Source of the DNA: an uncultured Ilumatobacter sp.
GTDB lineage: Bacteria; Actinomycetota; Acidimicrobiia; Acidimicrobiales; Ilumatobacteraceae
Assembly (NCBI GenBank): GCA_938091165.1
Contig: CALKNK010000018.1
Coordinates: 1-7,219, forward strand
Length of the DNA: 7,219 nucleotides
Reading direction: 5' to 3'
Below the pieces are notes generated by a model. The model was not told the DNA's origin, did not search any database, and worked only from the letters and a program-made list of their open reading frames with translations. How positions within the stretch are numbered: the first letter of the stretch is position 1; the number at the start of each line of letters is the position of its first letter. Made by a program: the position numbers and the translations under genes. This document shows, piece by piece, positions 5,405 through 7,219 of the stretch.

Positions 5405-7219
5405 GGCGGGCTGCTCAATCCGCCCATATCCGGTAGTGCGTTGCTCCAGCGGCCGACCAATCGTTTCGGCAAACTCACGGAAGCCCTGCACGGTCATCTC
5501 CTGGCCGTGGCTCGCCCCGGCGGCCCGTGAGATATTCTCGTCCATGAGGGTGCCACCGAGATCGTTGCACCCGGCGTGCATCATTTGCGACGTGCCCGAG
5601 AGACCGATCTTCACCCAGCTCGCCTGGATGTTCGGGATCAGGGCGCCGTACGCGAGGCGGGCAACCGAGTGCATCAACACGTTTTCGCGGAACGTCGGGC
5701 CGCGCCTGGCCTTGCGTTGAAGGTAGATCGGCGATGCCATGTGCACGAACGGAAGACCAACGAACTCGGTAAACCCGACTCGGCCGGCTGCCACGTTCTC
5801 TTTCTGTAGATCGCGGGTCAAGACCAAGTGTCGCGCCCAGTGAATCGGCTCCTCGACAGCGCCGTACATGATCGTCACGTTGGAGTGCAGACCAATCGAG
5901 TGCGCCGCTCGGTGCGCATCGAGCCATTCTTGGGTATTGATCTTGTCGGGGCACAGGATGGCCCGAATGTCGTCGTCGAGGATCTCTGCTGCGGTGCCGG
6001 GCAAGGATGCGAGCCCTGCCTCCTTGAGCCGAGTGAGGTAGGTGACCAGATCTTCATCGAGCCGCTTGGCGCCTTCAGTAACCTCGAGTGCCGTGAAGCC
6101 ATGCACATGCATGTCCGGTACCGCGTCCTTCACCGCCTTGGTGACGTCGATGTAGTAGTCGCCGTCGAAGTTCGGGTGGATGCCGCCCTGCAGGGTTACT
6201 TCAGTGGCCCCCAGGTCCCAGCCTTCCTTGGCTCGCTCCGCAATGTCATCGAGGGTGAGGAGGTACGGCGTGCCGCGCAGGTTGAGCGACAGCGGACCCT
6301 TCGAAAAACCACAGAACTTGCACTTGAACGTGCAGACATTCGTGTAGTTGATATTGCGGTTGGCCACCCAGGTCAGGGTGTCCCCGACAAGTTCTTGGCG
6401 CATCCGGTCAGCAGCGCCCATCACGGCGACTGCTTCGGGCCCACGAGCGCCGAACAGTGTGACAATCTCGTCCGTGCTCGGCTCTTGACCAGCCTCGATC
6501 CCGGCCAGCACCTCGGCCACGGGACCACGAATGGGCAGTTCTGAGGCGGGGATCAGCACCGGCGGCGGATTGTCTGCGCCCGAGTACCACACTGTCGAGC
6601 GGTGCCCGACGAGTACGAACTCTGCGCCATCGGCCACGGTGTCAGCCGCCGTGGTCTTCTCGGGCCAGATCTGGCCTGGGTCATCGCGGCCGAGCCACTC
6701 CGAATCGGCGCGGTCCATCACCGGGAAACGGAGGGCGGAGTCGAGCCAGCGGTCGCGGTCACGGACGTACTCTGGGTAGATCGTGAGGCGTGGAGCTAGG
6801 ACGTGGCCACGGCGTTCTGTCACTTCGCGCAGCCGGTCCAGATCGGGCCATGGACGCTCAGGATTGACGTGGTCAGCGGTGACTGGTGAGACGCCGCCCC
6901 AGTCGTCGATGCCGGCATCGATCAGCGAACCAAAGTCATCAGACAGGTTGGGCGGTGCTTGCAGATGCACGTCAGCGGGAAGCACCAGGCGGGCTGCCGC
7001 CAACGTCCACAGGTAGTCGTCGGATGGACATGCCTGCACGCCTTTCATTGCAGTACGAAGCTTTGGCAAGAAGTTCTGCACGATCACTTCTTGGACGTGT
7101 CCGTGACGGCGGTGGCTCGCCGCGATCGCTTCGAGACCAGCGAGTTGATCGGCTCGGCTGTCACCAATTCCGACGAGGATGCCGGTCGTGAACGGAATGG
7201 ACAATTCCCCAGCCGCCTC
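5402..7219 (-). CDS. fbiC: FO synthase, fused CofG-CofH (5' end outside window)
   Basis: FbiC joins 5-amino-6-ribitylaminouracil and tyrosine into FO, the deazaflavin core of coenzyme F420, using two radical-SAM domains. The window shows 605 residues. Visible residues 1-215 are the C-terminal end of the CofG domain (IPFTTGILVGIGD near the edge, then QNFLPKLRTAM). About 230-605 form the whole CofH domain. Its iron-sulfur motif C-x3-C-x2-C lies at visible residues 296, 300 and 303 (CTFKCKFC). Further CofH blocks are TLQGGIHP (342-349), LPGTAAEIL (406-414), MYGAVEEP (451-458) and FVGLPFVHMASP (486-497). The frame stays open to the last base of the window. The TTG at 7204, which could be mistaken for a start, is an internal leucine preceded in frame by EAAGE. 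The CofG cluster motif and the true start lie outside. Full-length FbiC is usually about 850 residues, so roughly 250 are missing. Single-chain FbiC is typical of Actinobacteria. Confidence 0.96.
   Translation of the reverse strand, partial: EAAGELSIPFTTGILVGIGDSRADQLAGLEAIAASHRRHGHVQEVIVQNFLPKLRTAMKGVQACPSDDYLWTLAAARLVLPADVHLQAPPNLSDDFGSLIDAGIDDWGGVSPVTADHVNPERPWPDLDRLREVTERRGHVLAPRLTIYPEYVRDRDRWLDSALRFPVMDRADSEWLGRDDPGQIWPEKTTAADTVADGAEFVLVGHRSTVWYSGADNPPPVLIPASELPIRGPVAEVLAGIEAGQEPSTDEIVTLFGARGPEAVAVMGAADRMRQELVGDTLTWVANRNINYTNVCTFKCKFCGFSKGPLSLNLRGTPYLLTLDDIAERAKEGWDLGATEVTLQGGIHPNFDGDYYIDVTKAVKDAVPDMHVHGFTALEVTEGAKRLDEDLVTYLTRLKEAGLASLPGTAAEILDDDIRAILCPDKINTQEWLDAHRAAHSIGLHSNVTIMYGAVEEPIHWARHLVLTRDLQKENVAAGRVGFTEFVGLPFVHMASPIYLQRKARRGPTFRENVLMHSVARLAYGALIPNIQASWVKIGLSGTSQMMHAGCNDLGGTLMDENISRAAGASHGQEMTVQGFREFAETIGRPLEQRTTGYGRIEQPA

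Noticed and set aside
5828..6544. Plus-strand open frame of 238 codons opposite fbiC
   Set aside because: It is a shadow of the radical-SAM coding region on the minus strand and shows no recognisable domain.
7202..7204. TTG as the start of a 600-residue FO synthase
   Set aside because: The frame continues open to the window edge with family-like residues before it, and the CofG iron-sulfur motif is still missing, so the gene starts outside.

Overview
The window reads as ordinary chromosomal core DNA from an actinobacterium. The evidence is a single-chain FO synthase (FbiC, with CofG and CofH fused), a moderately high GC content judged by eye, closely packed genes, and a glutamyl-tRNA synthetase linked to a tRNA-Gln gene. 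The style of RibD, RibA and the YdcF-like protein suggests the class Acidimicrobiia (Ilumatobacter-like relatives). That placement comes from remembered family resemblance and was not tested by a search.

Layout. Positions 11-85 (minus) hold a complete tRNA-Gln(CUG) gene with an encoded CCA end. Positions 200-871 (minus) encode a membrane-anchored DUF218/YdcF-like protein, 13 bases behind gltX (885-2321, minus), the glutamyl-tRNA synthetase. The 188-base divergent gap 2322-2509 holds two perfect inverted repeats and a triple GCAAT repeat. A DUF2237 protein follows (2510-2920, plus), then a convergent nitroreductase (3044-3694, minus). An 85-base divergent gap (3695-3779) separates the nitroreductase from ribD (3780-4763, plus). 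ribD converges on ribA (4800-5402, minus), whose start codon overlaps the stop codon of fbiC (5402 to beyond 7219, minus). fbiC is cut by the window edge and lacks its N-terminal part here.

How the genes work together. The right half is a flavin/deazaflavin supply module. RibA opens GTP, and RibD deaminates and reduces the product. After dephosphorylation by an enzyme not seen here, this gives 5-amino-6-ribitylaminouracil. That compound is the branch point between riboflavin and FO, the precursor of coenzyme F420 made by FbiC from it and tyrosine. The predicted FMN-dependent nitroreductase beside ribD would be a consumer of the pathway. The left half concerns translation: GluRS and tRNA-Gln.

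No CRISPR array, insertion sequence, phage gene, toxin-antitoxin pair or convincing new system was found. The most useful observations are the fbiC-ribA one-base overlap and the repeat-rich gltX/DUF2237 intergenic region.
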